Of a DNA stretch of 42,870 bases, positions 41,595 to 42,870 are shown piece after piece (within the stretch, counting starts at the first letter, position 1; the number at the start of each line of letters is the position of its first letter). The notes beneath the pieces were generated by a model. The model had not been told where the DNA came from, searched no databases, and saw only the letters and a list, made by a program, of their open reading frames with translations. The stretch is from Lachnospiraceae bacterium (GTDB lineage: Bacteria > Bacillota > Clostridia > Lachnospirales > Lachnospiraceae). Made by a program: the position numbers and the translations under genes. The stretch covers positions 1-42,870 of the forward strand of contig JAUNPZ010000014.1 of the NCBI GenBank assembly GCA_030536455.1. Reading direction: 5' to 3'.

Positions 41595-41810
41595 ATGGCA
41601 GTAACCTATAAAAAGTTGTTTCACTTAATGATTGACAGAGGTATGACTAATGCAGAGCTGATGGAAAAAGCCGGATTTAGCGCAAATATCATTACCAGAT
41701 TGAAGCGTAACAATTATTTGTCCCTTGATACGATTGAAAAGATTTGTAAAACGCTTGATTGCGGCGTTGACGATATTCTTGAATTTAATGATGAGGAGCA
41801 ACCCAAATGA
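41595..41810 (+). CDS. Small XRE-type HTH regulator upstream of hsdM
   Basis: 71-residue protein consisting almost entirely of a Cro/CI-type HTH, with [20 protein letters not shown] forming helices 2-3. The acidic end [13 protein letters not shown] resembles YozG-like regulators. The start follows AGGAGG; a frame extension to 41493 has no site. Its stop overlaps the hsdM start (ATGA), so it is translationally coupled and probably tunes restriction-modification expression. Confidence 0.85.
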   Translation: MAVTYKKLFHLMIDRGMTNAELMEKAGFSANIITRLKRNNYLSLDTIEKICKTLDCGVDDILEFNDEEQPK

Positions 41811-42870
41811 TAGATACAAAGAAAGAACAAGAACGAGATGAGCTGCACCGTGCGATATGGGCGATTGCTGACGAGCTGCGTGGAGCCGTTGACGGTTGGG
41901 ATTTTAAGAACTATGTGCTTGGCACGATGTTTTACCGATACATATCTGAAAACCTGACAAATTATATTAACGCCGGAGAACAGGAAGCCGGAAACGGCGA
42001 TTTTAATTATGCCCGGATGTCTGATGTAGATACCGAGGAAGCTCGTGAGGGCTTGGTTGAGGAAAAGGGATTTTTTATCCTTCCATCAGAGCTTTTTTGC
42101 AATGTTAATTCGGCGGCAGACAATGACGAAAACTTAAATGAAACCTTAGAGCGTGTGTTCAACCACATTGAAGCATCCGCAAAGGGTTCTTCTTCCGAGA
42201 GCAGCTTTGCCGGACTGTTCGATGATTTTGATGTGAACAGCAACAAGCTTGGCTCAACCGTGGCAAAAAGAAATGAACGCCTTGCAAAACTTCTGCATGG
42301 CGTAGCCAATATGAACCTTGGCGATGTAAAAGACCATGACATTGACGCTTTTGGCGATGCCTACGAATATCTGATGACCATGTACGCATCTGGGGCTGGC
42401 AAGTCCGGCGGCGAGTTCTTTACTCCGGCGGATGTTTCGGAGCTGTTGACCAGACTTGGCACCGTGGGGAAGACTGAAATCAACAAGGTCTATGACCCTG
42501 CGTGTGGTTCTGGCTCCCTGCTTCTGAAAGCCGAAAAGGTACTTGGCAAGGATGCAGTTCGCAATGGCTTTTACGGACAGGAAATCAATATTACCACCTA
42601 CAACCTATGCCGTATCAATATGTTCCTGCATGATGTAGGCTTTGACCACTTTGACATTGCCTGCGAGGACACACTGACTGCACCGCAGCATTGGGATGAT
42701 GAACCCTTTGAACTGATCGTTTCCAATCCACCCTATTCCATCAAGTGGGCTGGCGATGATAACCCGCTGCTAATCAACGACCCTCGCTTTTCTCCGGCTG
42801 GTGTTCTGGCTCCGAAGTCCAAGGCTGACCTTGCCTTTATCATGCACAGTCTGTCTTGGTTGGCAACAGG
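41807..42870 (+). CDS. hsdM: Type I restriction-modification methyltransferase HsdM (partial, cut by window end)
   Basis: 354 codons are visible of a normally about 500-residue N6-adenine methyltransferase. The N-terminal helical domain (about 1-150) contains [20 protein letters not shown] and [19 protein letters not shown]. The SAM motif I is [11 protein letters not shown] (from D230) and the catalytic motif IV is NPPY (307-310), preceded by [14 protein letters not shown]. The gene is open at the window edge; hsdS and hsdR should follow. Composition is AT-richer than cysK, consistent with an acquired defence locus. Confidence 0.93.
   Translation, partial: MIDTKKEQERDELHRAIWAIADELRGAVDGWDFKNYVLGTMFYRYISENLTNYINAGEQEAGNGDFNYARMSDVDTEEAREGLVEEKGFFILPSELFCNVNSAADNDENLNETLERVFNHIEASAKGSSSESSFAGLFDDFDVNSNKLGSTVAKRNERLAKLLHGVANMNLGDVKDHDIDAFGDAYEYLMTMYASGAGKSGGEFFTPADVSELLTRLGTVGKTEINKVYDPACGSGSLLLKAEKVLGKDAVRNGFYGQEINITTYNLCRINMFLHDVGFDHFDIACEDTLTAPQHWDDEPFELIVSNPPYSIKWAGDDNPLLINDPRFSPAGVLAPKSKADLAFIMHSLSWLAT

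Overview
The window looks like a chromosomal segment of a gut-type Lachnospiraceae (Clostridium cluster XIVa relative). The evidence is a moderately GC-rich Firmicutes gene style with strong AGGAGG ribosome binding sites, 17-bp-spaced sigma-A promoters, FtsEX with a LytM hydrolase and CtpA-type protease, CvfB, YitT-family proteins, an MsmX-type ABC ATPase and a GH31/TRAP sugar locus. The genus cannot be fixed from the sequence alone.

Left part (1-8,460): a purine riboswitch sits in front of a molybdenum hydroxylase operon (xdhA-xdhB-xdhC and a xanthine/urate-type NCS2 permease). Its terminator reuses the 3' half of the aptamer, so it reads as a ligand-ON switch that induces purine catabolism. 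Next come tRNA-Gln(CTG), a 29-residue single-membrane-segment protein with its own promoter and terminator plus a decayed copy of it, a cysteine desulfidase (cyuA) and a convergent GntR/FCD regulator with an operator at its own start site.

Middle (8,460-22,530): an acyl-ACP thioesterase-cvfB-methyltransferase run, a YitT protein, a stand-alone sugar ABC ATPase (msmX-like), and a CdaR-like regulator joined directly to ftsE-ftsX-LytM peptidase-S41 protease. These are followed by a threonine aldolase, a secreted cell-wall-binding protein, azlCD and an MBL-fold hydrolase.

Right-middle (22,587-38,078): a minus-strand operon of a GH31 alpha-glycosidase with a complete TRAP transporter (dctP-dctQ-dctM), divergent from an AraC regulator. 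After it come a second yitT behind a short terminator-bearing leader, a cytidylate-kinase-like protein, tRNA-dihydrouridine synthase, uracil permease, MATE exporter, DMT exporter, a YtqA-type radical SAM protein and a galactokinase-family gene.

Right end (38,080-42,870): AT-richer accessory DNA carries an AbiEi/AbiEii abortive-infection toxin-antitoxin pair. A native-looking cysK and a 44-codon orphan ORF follow. A small HTH regulator then overlaps the start of a type I restriction-modification hsdM gene, which runs off the window. No CRISPR array, insertion sequence, rRNA or integrase was seen. The most noteworthy signals are the compact ON-type purine riboswitch, the GH31-TRAP pairing, the tiny membrane protein and its relic, and the defence genes with candidate autoregulatory operators.
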